Shown: positions 1-10,971 of the stretch, piece by piece
Position numbering within the stretch: position 1 is the stretch's first letter
Layout: every line of letters starts with the position of its first letter
Source: Ailurus styani
Lineage: Eukaryota > Chordata > Mammalia > Carnivora > Ailuridae
Direction: 5' to 3'
DNA: 64,000 bases
Assembly (NCBI GenBank): GCA_002007465.1
Contig: LNAC01000031.1
Location: forward strand, 929,325 to 993,324
Notes under the pieces: generated by a model
What the model saw: the letters and a program-made list of their open reading frames with translations, nothing else
The model's database searches: none
Told to the model about the DNA's origin: nothing
Made by a program: the position numbers and the translations under genes

Positions 1-10
1 TTCCACTAAA

Positions 11-212
11 GGCGCCTGGGTGGCTCAGTGGGTTAAGGCCTCTGCTTTTGGCTCAGGTCATGATCTCAGCGTCCTGGGATCGAGGCCCGCATCGGGCTCC
101 CTGCAGGGAGCCTGCTTCCTCCTCTCCCTGTCTCTCTGCCTGCCTCTCTGCCTACTTGTGATCTCTCTCTCTCTCTGTGTCAAATAAATAAATAAAATCT
201 TAAAAAAAATTA
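11..212 (+). mobile_element. SINEC (CAN-SINE), complete, with TSD
   Basis: tRNA-derived head with the A-box-like ggtggctcagtgggtta, CT-rich middle, and an AAATAAATAAATAAAATCTT-type tail ending in A8. The 10-bp target duplication ttccactaaa flanks it exactly (1-10 and 213-222), so both ends are secure. The head and the tgcctacttgtgatctc segment are of the young, mustelid-like type. A few bases are missing in the ccctgcagggag region compared with other copies here. SINEs of this family are transcribed by RNA polymerase III and moved by L1 machinery; this copy has no coding role. Confidence 0.95.
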
Positions 213-222
213 TTCCACTAAA

Positions 223-621
223 ATGGAATATAAATATATACAAATATATTTCTGAAGATTATGAAAAAGCCTACAGGGTTTCTGATTATTGATTTACAGA
301 AAAGTGGATGTTCACAATCGAATTTAAAGCCAGTTAGAGGCATTTAGAGATTAACTTGTTAAAAGCATTAAAACTTTATCTGTTAAGAAAATTAATACAT
401 TTAAAGAGGAATCAGTAATTTAGTATGCTTCTTATCAGAACAATTCACATACTGAAAATAATATTTGTGTTAATATAGGTTATTAAAGTGACCTGAAGAG
501 AGCTAGGTGAAATTTGGCAAAACTCCAAGATTAAACATAATATCCACAGGTAAGTAATTTAACTCATATGTTACAGTGGTTGTCTTTAATTTAATAGTTA
601 TATCAATGACAGTCAAATATA
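223..621. other. No recognisable feature
   Basis: AT-rich sequence with no repeat family or convincing reading frame that I can recognise. Confidence 0.5.
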
Positions 622-639
622 AAGTCACCCTTATATTTT

Positions 640-873
640 TTTTCTTTATTTTTTATTCTTTGCCCCAGGGGTACAGGTCTGTGAATCATCAGGCTTACAT
701 CTTTCACAGCATTTACCAAAGCACACACCCTCCCCAATGTCCATAACCCATCCACCCTATCCCTACCCTCCCACCCTCCAGTAACCCTCACTTTGTTTTG
801 TGAGATTAGGAGTCTCTTATGCTTGGTCTCCTTCCCCATCCCATCTTGTTTCATTATGTTTCCCTCCCTACCC
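640..873 (-). mobile_element. L1 3' end, 5'-truncated, with 18-bp TSD
   Basis: Read on the minus strand this is the end of a carnivore L1 3' UTR followed by poly-A (the T-run at 633-660 on the plus strand). The terminal motif gccccaggggtacaggtc recurs at 52412. A perfect 18-bp duplication, aagtcacccttatatttt, lies at 622-639 and 874-891. Only about 230 bp of the element was inserted, which is normal L1 5' truncation. An intact TSD suggests a fairly young event. Confidence 0.93.
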
Positions 874-891
874 AAGTCACCCTTATATTTT

Positions 892-1665
892 ATGGGCACA
901 TTTGAAGAAAGAAATATATTATTTAACAAAGAGTTGGAAAATGATAGAATAATTGCTGCTCCACAAGAGTGCAAGAGCAAAAATAACTTGATTTTCTTTT
1001 AACATGTCCATACTAAATTATCCAAAATCCACTGGAAAGTGTTAAATTAGTAAGTGATTTTATACCATACATAACAAAATATGAACTCTATCAGCCCTAG
1101 GAATGTACCTTACTCAAAAAAAAAAAAAAAGGCTCTGAGTCCTGTTATGGAGATTAAGGAATTTCTAACATAGAGGTTGCAGTCATTCTGAGTACTGCCA
1201 CAACAGGTGTTCCAACCCACCAACCATACATGATTCTCAAATGGGAAATGATGTTAGTGTGACAAGAGAGTTGTATTGGTTGATCAATGTTGTGACTTTT
1301 GCATAATAGGAGATTTAACTATCTCCTTGACAACAAAGTGAAAATCTCAACTCTGCACACAGACAGGAGCTCTCTTCGAATGGGACAATTCAAATGGAAA
1401 GTTTTGAGGTCTATTTCTATAAAATTAAGAGTTTGATATATCCAGTTCAGCTATGATGTGAGATGGTGCTCCCCAGATAACAGGAAATCAGTGGATAAGT
1501 TAGCAAAACAATACTTTGCTTTAAAGCCATCTAAGTGTACAATGTCTAAAGAACCCAGTTCCAAAGAGAGATGAGCCTTTCATAAGTGAGAAAGGAGGTT
1601 ACAAGGTAAGTAAGGGTGAAGGAAGTGGCATGCCACAGAAGAGACTTCTCTGGATGAGAAGAAAG
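892..1665. other. No recognisable feature apart from a short A-run
   Basis: AT-rich. A run of about 15 A lies at 1116-1130 without an attached element that I can identify. Confidence 0.45.
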
Positions 1666-1678
1666 AAGCCATACTTTT

Positions 1679-1955
1679 TATTTTTATTTATTTTTTTTAT
1701 TATGTTAGTTACCATACAGTACATCATTAGTTTTTGATGTAGTGGTCCATTATTCATTGTTTGCGTATAACACCCAGTGCTCCATGCAATACATACCCTC
1801 CTTAATACCTATCACTAGGCTAACCCATCCTCCCAGCCCCCTCCCCTCTAAAACTGTCAGTTTGTTTCCTGGGGTCATGGTTCCTCTCCCCCTCTGATTT
1901 CCCGCCCTTCATTTTTCCCTTCCTTCTCCTAATGTCTTCCATGCTATTCAGAAGC
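1679..1955 (-). mobile_element. L1 3' UTR fragment, 5'-truncated, with TSD
   Basis: The plus strand shows the antisense L1 3' UTR, including cacccagtgctccatgca and a C-rich stretch. The T-rich start (1676-1700) is the element's poly-A. aagccatactttt is repeated at 1666-1678 and 1956-1968 as the target duplication. It is another copy of the L1 group seen at 30.1 and 62.9 kb. Confidence 0.9.
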
Positions 1956-1968
1956 AAGCCATACTTTT

Positions 1969-2995
1969 CATGAAAGCTTGGGCTGGTATGATTGTTTGGA
2001 ATCTGAAAGAGTCCTGGCATAAAAATAAATCTCCTGGCCAGACAGCTGTAACCTATAATAATTTGCTAAGTAAGTATCTGTGGGTAGAGGGTGGAAAACA
2101 GAGCCATTGCAGGGTTATTGGAAGTTAGGTGCAAGGACCCAGCTGGAATTCAATTCAGAGTTGAATTGAAATTAAGCTTCAACCCAGTCCCAGCTCAACT
2201 TACGATTAGCTTTGTCCTAACTGCCCGAAAGAGGAAGGATAAGCCTAAATGGGAAAAACAAAACAGAATAAAGACAAACATTAAACAGCTCAATTGTTAT
2301 TATACATTTATAAAAAAGTTGAGCATATCAAAAATTAAAGTGTATGCAAAGACATAAGAAAATGTGAACTTGAAAACAAAATAGTAACCAGTAGAGAGAT
2401 TCTCAGCCTCAGCTTAGGATCTATAAAGCTGGAAAGAATGCTACTCTCATCCGTCTATCATAGCGGAAAAAAGAAAAATGTCATAATTCCCAGCCATTAA
2501 AGATGCCTGCTTACTTGGAGGAGGGTGGGATGACTGAAACACCCCCTTTGAGAACCAGGAACATGGTGTCTTTCCACACCTGAGGTGAACCACAACATAG
2601 TATGCCCCATCTCTTAGCCCTCCACAATGAGGCTGGCAAGAACTGAGTAACAATCAACATCAGTATTTCTCAGAGTTTGGGATAAGAGCATGGAGAGAAC
2701 CCTGCCTGAAGCACAAGTATAAAGGGAAGTCTTTTGTTGGTGGAGAACAAACTAGGAAAATTCTCCCAGAGGACCACTAGAAATTCTAGAATATCTGAAT
2801 TGAAGGATTCATCAGGCAAGCATAACAACAGACAGGACACAGCATTTTTCTGTGTCCAGGCTGTTGGGCTGAAGGACAGGTATCCAAGCTGAAGTGTAGA
2901 AAGAAAGGAAATGATAACCATACCTAAACAGATTTGGCAACATGAGGGAAATGCCATGTGATTAACACATGCAGTAGAGTTCCAGAAGAGGAAAG
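1969..2995. other. No recognisable feature
   Basis: No carnivore SINE or L1 3' end is present. Short open frames on the minus strand (2447-2653, 2670-3002) lack any family resemblance I can name. Unique sequence or decayed repeats. Confidence 0.4.
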
Positions 2996-3265
2996 AGACC
3001 AAGGAGGGAGGAATATTTGAAGAAATATTGGAGAAATTGTACCAAATATGATAAAAAGTAAACTAACGAAAAACAAATATAATAAAATTCAGGGAACCTC
3101 AGGCAGGTTAAAAAAAATACATACCTAGGCCCATCATGGTCTTGCAGCTTAAAAACTTAAAAAAAGAAAAGAAAAGAGAAATCTGTAAAGCTAACAGAGT
3201 AAAAGACACTTTGCATTCAGGGAAACAATGATACCTGTTTCTTATCATCAACAGGTGACAAAATA
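2996..3265 (+). mobile_element. Probable old L1 (L1M-type) relic
   Basis: Phrases such as aaaattcagggaacctcagg, a stretch resembling the 'aaaagcagcaagagaaa' part of old mammalian L1s, and gtaaaagacactttgcattc followed by agggaaacaatgat fit the sense strand of an ancient L1. Divergence is high and the ends are not defined. Confidence 0.45.
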
Positions 3266-4261
3266 AAGCCTAATGACTTATTCTGGTGATACAGCTAATA
3301 CCAACCTATGTGTCTAGTTTGTCCCAAGCCCTTAACAACAATTCATATGATCATTTTTTAAATTTCTAACAATGGGGTGGGTATGAAATGATATCTTAAG
3401 ATTTTTTAAATTTGTGATTTTTCTGGTTGTCAGGCTGAGAATGTCTTTGATTTAGTCACATATTTTCTATGTAGTACTTTTTCAAGACACTTTTTTTCTA
3501 TTAGTTCCTCTATGTATTTTTTGCTATTATTAATGTTTGTGGCCATCCTTATTTTGAAGGATACAAATCCATTGGGAGTATTACAAATGCCTTCCTCACT
3601 TTCATCATGCCATTCCACTTGCTTTATTATGTGTTTCAGGAATAGATATTTTCAAAGTTTTACATTTTTGTCTTCCTCATATAAGTCAGTAATGGTGGAT
3701 AGGACTTTGGTGTATGTGTCTTTGGTTTCCAATTTCTCCTGAATGTCTCGGCATTATTTATCAAATATTCAAAACTTTCTCCATTAAACCACAATGCTAG
3801 TTGTGCCATAAAGTTTCCATTAAGTTCTATTGATCCTTCATCTATTCTAACATTATATTTTCTAAGTTACTATAGTTCATATTAATTTTACACAAATTAA
3901 GTCTTGTTTTCACATATTGTTTTCTTGTTTTCTTTGATTATTCCTTAATTTTACTTCCCCATAACATTTTAGATTATGTTTTTGAACACTATGTTTTGAA
4001 CTTTTAGTTACACACACACACGCAAACCTACACCAACACTTTTTAAGATTTTATTTACTTTCATTGAATCTATAGGTTAATTTGGGTAGAGATGACCACT
4101 TTAGGTATTGGAATTTCATGAATATTTCTCTGTTTTTTGGCATTCTGCATTATATGAATTTTTTTTTAGTTGGACTGGATTCTGATAATGTATAGGTTCA
4201 TGCCAAAATATCTCTAAAAGAATTTGTTTTGAAGGAAGAAATGGGAAAAATACAATTAAGG
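3266..4261. other. Unclassified AT-rich stretch
   Basis: T-rich on the plus strand. It may contain a decayed antisense LINE, but I cannot align it with confidence. A short (CA)n-like tract sits near 4011-4022. Confidence 0.35.
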
Positions 4262-4271
4262 CATCAGATTG

Positions 4272-4470
4272 TGGGGCACCTGGGTAGCTCAGTGGGTTAA
4301 AGCCTCTGCCTTTGGTTCAGGTCATGATCTCAGGGTCCTGGGATAGAGCCCCGCATTGGGCTCCCTGCTCAGTGGGGAGCCTGCTTCCTCCTCTCTCTCT
4401 GCCTGCCTCTCTGCCTACTTGTAATCTCTCTCTCTCTCTGTCAAATAAATAAAAAATATTAAAAAAAAAT
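4272..4470 (+). mobile_element. SINEC, complete, with TSD
   Basis: Head tggggcacctgggtagctca through the tail AAATAAATAAAAAATATT plus A9. catcagattg at 4262-4271 and 4471-4480 is a perfect target duplication. Confidence 0.95.
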
Positions 4471-4480
4471 CATCAGATTG

Positions 4481-5029
4481 CTTGTTCGGCGATTTTGAAA
4501 ACTAAGGAGCATGCAGAAGGATCTAGAATCACAGCTACATTCAAAAACCAACACTTATGTTTTGTGCCATTGAGCAAAACCTGGACAGAATAGCTCTCCA
4601 TCATGCCCAATCCTCTGCTTGCTGAGACCTGTACAGGAACAAAGTCCAAGGCCTTCTTACAGGGCTTCTGCTGTAGTCCTAGTACTATTTATAGTACTGA
4701 AATACACTATATATAGTGCTGAGATGAGAGGGTCCTAGGGGCTAGGCTTCCCAAGGAGTTCCTAATGACCTTCTCCTTTCTGAGTCTCAGGACAGCACTG
4801 ACCTCACCATTTTGACCTGAGGTTTTAGTAGATATTTTTTACTAGCCTCTCTGGATCCATGACACTATTATATGATTTTTTTTTAAGTTTTATACTTTTA
4901 CATAAGGATGGTCCATATCCTTTGTTAGAATCATTTCTTTTCTAGTTTTCAATTTTGAGATTTTTGTAAATGGCAACCTTTTAACATGGATATTAGCATG
5001 GAAATGTGAAATAGATAAATCCAGCTACA
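4481..5029. other. No recognisable feature
   Basis: Includes a small local palindrome-like motif, ctatatatag, near 4708. No repeat family identified. Confidence 0.4.
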
Positions 5030-5452
5030 TATGTATAAGACTGAAATAGTAAAACCTATATATACTGCTAAGAGAAATTAATGAATAAAATAATGTCTGG
5101 ATAAATGGAAAGAACATACTTTGGTTCATGGAACAGAAAACTCAACATAAAGATATTCGTTCTCCCTAAATTGTTTTGCATATCATATGTCTGTTAAAGG
5201 AATTATAGCCAGAGTATGTAAATAATTCTCAAAATTCAATAAGGAAATAAACAATTTAAAAAGAACAAAGAATTTAAACAGTCACTTCACCAAAGATATA
5301 TGGATCGCAAATAAACACAAGCAAAGATATTCACTGTCATTAGTCTTTGTGGTTACATAAGTTAATTCCACAATGAGCTACTGCTACATATATATTAGAG
5401 CAGGTAAAATTTGAAAAGATTGACAATACCAAGCATTGACAAGGATGTGGAA
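5030..5452 (+). mobile_element. Old L1 ORF2 3' region relic, sense
   Basis: Segments align in order with the C-terminal part of mammalian L1 ORF2: aataaatggaaagaa-like, then gtctgttaaaggaattatag, caaagaatttaaacagtcac, and gacaaggatgtgg. In-frame stops and gaps are frequent, so it cannot code. It breaks off at ggatgtgg (5450), exactly where a different L1 5' end begins. Confidence 0.75.
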
Positions 5453-5483
5453 GGAGGAGCGGCAAGATGGCGGAGGAGTAGGA
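5453..5483 (+). mobile_element. First ~31 bases of an L1 5' UTR, cut at an unresolved base
   Basis: The stretch containing gcggcaagatggcggaggag matches the extreme 5' end of carnivore full-length L1 elements. It is followed at once by a single N (5484) and then by unrelated sequence. A real L1 insertion normally keeps its 3' end and loses its 5' end, so an isolated 5' end is unexpected and suggests that the body of the element is missing from the assembly. Confidence 0.8.
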
Positions 5484-5484
5484 N
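5484..5484. other. Single unresolved base (assembly gap)
   Basis: One N directly after the L1 5'-end motif. It may be a gap of unknown true size written as one base. Confidence 0.9.
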
Positions 5485-5647
5485 ACCTCATGTCTTGTAA
5501 CAATTAAATAATGATGAAAATGCTTTCAACTACTCCTTTTCAAATGTTCTTACCATAGTACAGTTTTCATTCAAAAGAGTTTCACTCAATTTTTAAACAG
5601 TGCTTTTAACTTCATGGTATAGACTAATCGTATGTATTTTTATTTCT

Positions 5648-5883
5648 TTTTTTTCTTTTTTTTTTAAAGATTTTTTATTTATTCATTTGACACAGAGAGA
5701 GAGATTACAAGTAGGCAGAGAGGCAGGCAGAGAGAGAGGAGAGAGGAGGAACCANNNNNNNNNNNNNNNNNNNNNNNNNNNNNNNNNNNNNNNNNNNNNN
5801 NNNNNNNCCTCGATCCCAGGACCCTGGGATCATGACCTGAGCCGAAGGCAGCGGCTTTAACCCACTGAGCCACCCAGGCGCCC
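5648..5883 (-). mobile_element. SINEC, minus, with internal N gap and TSD
   Basis: The T-rich tail and tttgacacagagagagagat start the copy on the plus strand; it ends with ccactgagccacccaggcgc. Bases 5755-5807 are N. tgtatttttatttct is duplicated at 5633-5647 and 5884-5898. Both sides of the gap match the young consensus. Confidence 0.95.
5755..5807. other. 53-base N gap inside a SINE
   Basis: The gap covers the part of the SINE that normally reads gcaggctccc...gcgggcctcg, its most GC-rich section. The total length of the copy (236 bp with a long T-tail) is close to normal, so the gap size may be roughly right. Confidence 0.95.
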
Positions 5884-5900
5884 TGTATTTTTATTTCTAT

Positions 5901-5923
5901 CCCCACTGAGCCACACAGGCACC
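5901..5923 (-). mobile_element. Isolated ~23-bp SINEC head
   Basis: cccactgagccacacaggca is the 5' terminal part of a SINEC on the minus strand, 17 bases beyond the neighbouring complete SINE. No body, tail or clear target duplication belongs to it. It could be a remnant of an older copy or a tailless insertion. Confidence 0.7.
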
Positions 5924-6930
5924 ACTATATTCCATTTTAAATGCCTTGAGTATATAAAATCACTTTGATGAAAATGTATAATACATTGAAATTATTGACT
6001 GAATGTCTTGGAAGCATTATTTCACTTAAGAATTATTTACTGAATGACTGACACAGGTAGTACAAAGTCAGTAAATTTATCATGGAGTCATTATAATGCC
6101 AGTCAAATCAACCAGTACGTCAATGGTTACATTTTCCCAATTTTTTCAGGAAGCATCCTATTAGTTTTTGTAAAAAATAATTTATTGTTGACTATATATC
6201 CTTTATGAATCATCTTTATTCTGGTGACTCCTAAAAAATATAGTTCTGGAGTGTTTTACTTTTTAAAGAGACTCTAGAAATTTCCATCATTTTCCTGATG
6301 TTTGTCATTTTTATGTCTCTTAACACCATTTGTGAAGAGAAGAATGCATTTTAGTTTATTACCATATTATTTTCTGTATATCATTCTATCCATTTTTGTA
6401 CAGTTTGAATGGAAGATGTTTGCTCAATGGTATGAGGTTATTAGGTTATAAATGACAAAGTTTTCAAATATGTAGTTTTTAAGTATGAAGTTTTCAAGTA
6501 TTGCTAAATTTGGGGAAATTCGTAAAATATTTGTATGGGAATCCTATTTATCTAAATATCACAGAAATAAATGTTACACATCTAGCTTCACATTGAAGTT
6601 GCTAACCACTAGCATATATCTCAAAGTACAATATACTATTAAGATAAAATGGTTTATTAATGATAGTGGGTTGAAATAATTATTTCAAAAAGTTATCACT
6701 TTGATTTAAAATATTTTTGCTGACTTTTTTCATATCTGATTTTATTATCATTATTTTGACCTCTTCATGTGAATTGTGGTATACTCTTGATAGGATTAAG
6801 ATAAATAAAATAAAAGGTCTGCCATTTTTTATTCTTCTAGATATTTATTATTAGCAATATTTTAATATACTTTAAGCATATTTTAAAACTATTTTCTATT
6901 TTTAAGTACTAGTTTAATTGAAGTTAGACA
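5924..6930. other. No recognisable feature
   Basis: AT-rich. The open frame at 6485-6679 has no recognisable similarity. Confidence 0.45.
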
Positions 6931-7185
6931 TATAATTACTAATTATATACTATATATTAAATATAGAATTGTTTATATAAAATATAGATAAGAATATGAA
7001 ATGATATATTAAATGTATATAAAGTTAAAATATATTATATAAAATATAATATAAAATAATTACATAATAAGTATATTTTATATATCATATAAAAATAATT
7101 AAATTTCAATTTATATATATCTAATATATACCTGTACTGATATATATATTTCTAACTTCAAATATATATAATCCATTTATGTATA

Positions 7186-7224
<39 letters not shown>
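6931..7224. repeat. AT-rich low complexity ending in a (TA)n/(CA)n tract
   Basis: Near-continuous TATA/ATTA sequence, culminating in (TA)n at about 7183-7216 and a short (CA)n after it. Low-complexity DNA likely to be length-variable. Confidence 0.85.
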
Positions 7225-7227
<3 letters not shown>

Positions 7228-7384
7228 TACATGCACATGTTTTTAACTTCAATTATTTTGGAACAGGTACACTATAATGCATTACAGTTGTATAACCCTG
7301 AAGATGAATATTAGCACCATTTTCACATTATGAAACTAACACTCTTCCATCACAGTACAATATCTAGTAATCGTTCCTTTGCTT

Positions 7385-8640
7385 AATATCTTTTTTTAGT
7401 ACTTACTCTCCGCTAGATACTACAAAAGTAATGAGTAAAAGACAATGTCTCTTCCCTGATGAAGCTTACATTTGGAAGGAGTATATAGACAATGAAAAAA
7501 TAAGAATATCATATCATACATCATATTATATAGTGGTATGAGTAAAATAAAGCAGATAATGAATGAAATGTGAGCCAGGTATATTTAAATAAGATAGACC
7601 AGGGAGGTGACATTTTAGCAGACATTTAAATAAAATGTGAATTGGTGCCATGCCAATGTCTGGGAGAAGACTAGAAGAAAGAGCAAGCTCGAAATCTGAA
7701 GTAGGCATTTGTTTGGTGCTTTCAAAGAATTGTAGAATTGTGAGGAATGCAGTCTTGACTGAAATGACAAGAATAAGGGAAATAAAGATAAGAGGTCAGG
7801 AAGTGTTTTTGGCCACAAATTTATATGGTGAGGTAGCTATTGTAAGCTCGTCATATATTTTCCTATATGTTAGAGAAAACGTTTGGAAAAGTTCACTGGA
7901 GATGTGATATGATAAGATTGACATATTCGAAAAGTCATTCAGATTCTGTGCAGATGAAAATTATAGCTAGGAAAGAGTAGGAACAAGCAGGTAATTTGGT
8001 TATATCAGTATAAAGGATATTGACTAGAACCTGTGACTGAAAAGCAAGAGAATCTACTGATGCATTGATAAGAGACAAAGATCATTCGAGGATCCCATAA
8101 AGTTTTTTTGGATAAGCATCTGGATAAGTGGAGGTGTCATGTAGAGAATTGCAGATTTGGAGGTGGAAATGTGCATTTTAGCTCTGGCCAAGTACTATTT
8201 GGATACCTATGAAGAATTTAGATGGAGATGTCAAACAGATACTTGGATATATGATTCAAGATTTCAGGAGAGCAATCACAACTCACAATAAAATTTGCAA
8301 GTCATCAAGCTATAGATGGTGTTTAGACTTAGAGGAATGCATGAGATCAGGGGAGATGTAAAGGGAGAGGTTACAGAAAACAGAGAAAAAGGGCACAGCA
8401 AACAACTAGAAACTGGAAAAGAGAGGATCGAGTACATGAGACAAAAGAAACAAAGGTGTGATAGAAAACTAGGGCAGTGAGGTTTCTGGAGAACAGATGC
8501 AGAAAGTATAGTAATTATCACTGAGATTCCGAATATCCTGAAGATTGAGAATTGACCCATGGAATTTGGCACTATCAAAGTTGTCAGTGATCTTGTCAAG
8601 AGCTGTTCCAGAATTGGAGGGATAAAACTTTGGAGTATTT
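7385..8640 (-). mobile_element. LINE-2 (L2) relic, antisense, with degraded reverse transcriptase
   Basis: Read on the minus strand, this runs from the L2 reverse-transcriptase region to the 3' end. On the plus strand, gatgaagcttacatttgg (about 7458) matches the L2 3' region, and gatggagatgtcaaacaga, then gtcatcaagctatagatgg, match the reverse complement of the RT core. At the catalytic YADD position the minus-strand codons (8312-8301) read TAG CTT GAT GAC: the Tyr codon is a stop and the Ala codon is Leu, while both Asp codons survive. The minus-strand frame at 8276-8599 is a fragment through this relic, not a gene. Confidence 0.75.
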
Positions 8641-9325
8641 TTTAGTTAAGAATAGAATTTAAAAGTTACACTTTCTTCCTATATGACAAGGGATCATTTT
8701 GTGCCCTCCTCAAAAATATACTGTCTTGAATTCACTAGGATTCTTTCTTAATGGAAACAGCATCTGTGTCTAATGGCATTCACTACTATAGCTCTATTTC
8801 TTAGAAAATTGCCTGTTACACAGATGTTTATTGAATGAAGTTCTGAAGAATATCAATGTAACTTTCTTAATTGCCTTTACTCATTGAGAAATTAGAATAT
8901 AGGAATGTTAGTAAAACCAAATTAAGTAGAAATTGGAACAATTCAATTTTTAATCCAATTTCTAATTATGTAAGAAATTATATAATTCTCTTGCCCATTT
9001 CTTGATTATCTTCTGGGACCTAAGAGTGATTTATCTTCCTTCTGAGTTATAATAAGAATATAAGTAATATATATAGCTTCTCCTGCTACTGTGCCAATGG
9101 AGATATCAATAAACTTGAATTTAGAACTCTGATTTCATGACAAATTTGTTATTTTTGAAATGAGATGTCAAAAGAGTGGGTTGGTTTTTATAATGTCTAA
9201 TGTAGGAAAGTAAGAAGTGATTAACTAGACTTCAGTCAGTGCTTTCATAAAGTTTTCAGTTTCACAGTCACATGTGACATCCATTATATTATAGTGCTTG
9301 GATTGTTGGGTTTTGCTTTTGTTTT
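8641..9325. other. No recognisable feature
   Basis: AT-rich with no young repeats identified. Confidence 0.45.
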
Positions 9326-9337
9326 TGTTTTTTTTTT

Positions 9338-9525
9338 AAGATTTTATCTATTTATTTGACAGAGATAGACACAGTGAGAGAGGGAACACAAGCAGGGGGA
9401 GTGGGAGAGGGAGAAGCAGGCTTCCCGCCAAGCAGGGAGCCCAATGCAGGGCTCGATCCCAGGACCCTGGGGTCATGACCTGAGCCGAAGGCAGACACTT
9501 AACAACTGAGCCACCCACGCGCCCC
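9338..9525 (-). mobile_element. SINEC, minus, older caniform-type body
   Basis: The body contains gggagtgggagagggagaag instead of the mustelid-like stretch, so it belongs to an older subfamily. The head end is gagccacccacgcgcccc. Flanks are both (TTTTTG)n-like, and tgtttttgtttttg on the right resembles the left flank at about 9318-9330, a plausible but low-complexity duplication. Confidence 0.92.
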
Positions 9526-9539
9526 TGTTTTTGTTTTTG

Positions 9540-9873
9540 TTTTTAATTAAAGTGTAATTGACCCACAACCTCTTGGACTCTTGTGATTGCTGTGAAACCA
9601 TACAGAAAAGGCATACAGTCCTGAAAATCAAAATCCCTTTAACTTCTACAGATTATTCTGAAGAGCATCTGCTTTGATTCTATTCCCCTCTAATTTTATT
9701 TGTTTCTGCATTGACCACCTCTGTTGCCTAGAGATTTTCCTGACATCATGAACATCATGAATATATTTGGCAGATTTGGGTTGTTTGGATAAAGAATTTA
9801 AGATTTCTGCCATTAATGTTTGTCAACCATTTTTTTTAATTCAAGTTGAGAGAGAAAACTTTATTGTGTTATT
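9540..9873. other. No recognisable feature
   Basis: No family identified between two SINEs. Confidence 0.4.
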
Positions 9874-9888
9874 AAAAATGTTTTTACA

Positions 9889-10079
9889 GGGGTGCCTGGG
9901 TGGCTCAGTGGGTTAAAGCCTCTGCCTTCAGCTCAGGTCATGATCTCAGGGTCCTGGGATCGAGCCCCACATCGGGCTCCCCTCTCAGCAGGGAGCCTGC
10001 TTCCTTCTCTCTCTCTGCCTGCCTCTCTGCCTACTTGTGATCTCTCTCTCTATGTCAAATAAATAAATAAAATCTTTTA
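9889..10079 (+). mobile_element. SINEC, complete, with TSD
   Basis: Young-type body. aaaaatgtttttaca at 9874-9888 and about 10080-10094 is a perfect 15-bp duplication, with the tail's A-run merging into the right copy. Confidence 0.95.
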
Positions 10080-10202
10080 AAAAATGTTTTTACATTCAAG
10101 GATATTTGTATTTTGGTGTCTATATAAAATGTTCTTTTCTACTATAACCTACATGTTGAACAAACATGGATCATGGAATAGCAACAAGAAACAACTTTAT
10201 TG

Positions 10203-10395
10203 GGGTGCCAGGGTGGCTCAGTGGGTTAAGCCTCTGCCTTCGGCTCAGGTCATGATCTCAGGGTCCTGGGATCGAGCCCTACATCAGGCTCTCTACTCAG
10301 TGAAGGGCTTGCTTCCCTTCTCTCTCTGCCTGCCTATCTGCTTACTTGTGATCTCTCTTTCTGTCAAATAAATAAATAAAAATCTTAAAAAAAAA
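10203..10395 (+). mobile_element. SINEC, complete, with 17-bp TSD
   Basis: aagaaacaactttattg is repeated exactly at 10186-10202 and 10396-10412. It lies 124 bases from the preceding SINE and in the same orientation. The body has scattered changes (gtgccagggtggctca, agtgaagggcttgct). Confidence 0.95.
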
Positions 10396-10514
10396 AAGAA
10401 ACAACTTTATTGTTCTTTTCCACTGACATTTAAAACTCATTTACTAGAGATAGCTTTGATTATGAAGGTGCATGAAAATTGTAGTAAAGGTCATGAGTAT
10501 TTTTCATGATTTTT

Positions 10515-10760
10515 TTCATTTTTTGTTGAGGTATAATGGACATATGGCATATGAGGTTCAGGTGTACAACATAGCAATTCAATATTTGTGGATATTATGA
10601 GAGATCACCACAATAAGTCTACCATCAATCACCATACTTACTTACAATTTTTTTCTTAAAATGAGAACTTTTAAAGTGACAGACTTTCTTAGCAACTTTT
10701 AAATATATAATACAATGTTATTAACTATAATCATCATGCTGTACTGAATCATGATTTTTA
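10515..10760 (-). mobile_element. L1 3' UTR relic (L1M-type), antisense
   Basis: gttgaggtataatggacata and caggtgtacaacatagcaat are diagnostic of the antisense 3' UTR of middle-aged mammalian L1s. The following segment (ttattaactataatcatcatgctgta) also fits. Diverged, no TSD seen. Confidence 0.8.
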
Positions 10761-10971
10761 TGATTACTCTCAAGTGATAGAAACAAGTTGCAATTAAGTA
10801 ACTAAAATCCCTAATTTTATTAAGCAATCATAACTACAGTGTTGGTATGGAGTTAAATCTTCTCCACTCTTCCCAATGAGTCATATTTATGTAGAACTCA
10901 TTTTCTGCTAAGATAGGATATGATGAAGACTGGACACTTACCCCTTCCCCTGGTATGCTCACCATGTATTT

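Noticed and set aside
11..85. tRNA gene-like A-box/B-box sequence in SINE heads
   Set aside because: The tRNA-like head is part of every SINEC; no intact cloverleaf or isolated tRNA gene is present.
603..980. 125-residue minus-strand frame
   Set aside because: It crosses the L1 3' UTR insertion at 640-873 and its duplications; L1 3' UTR does not code.
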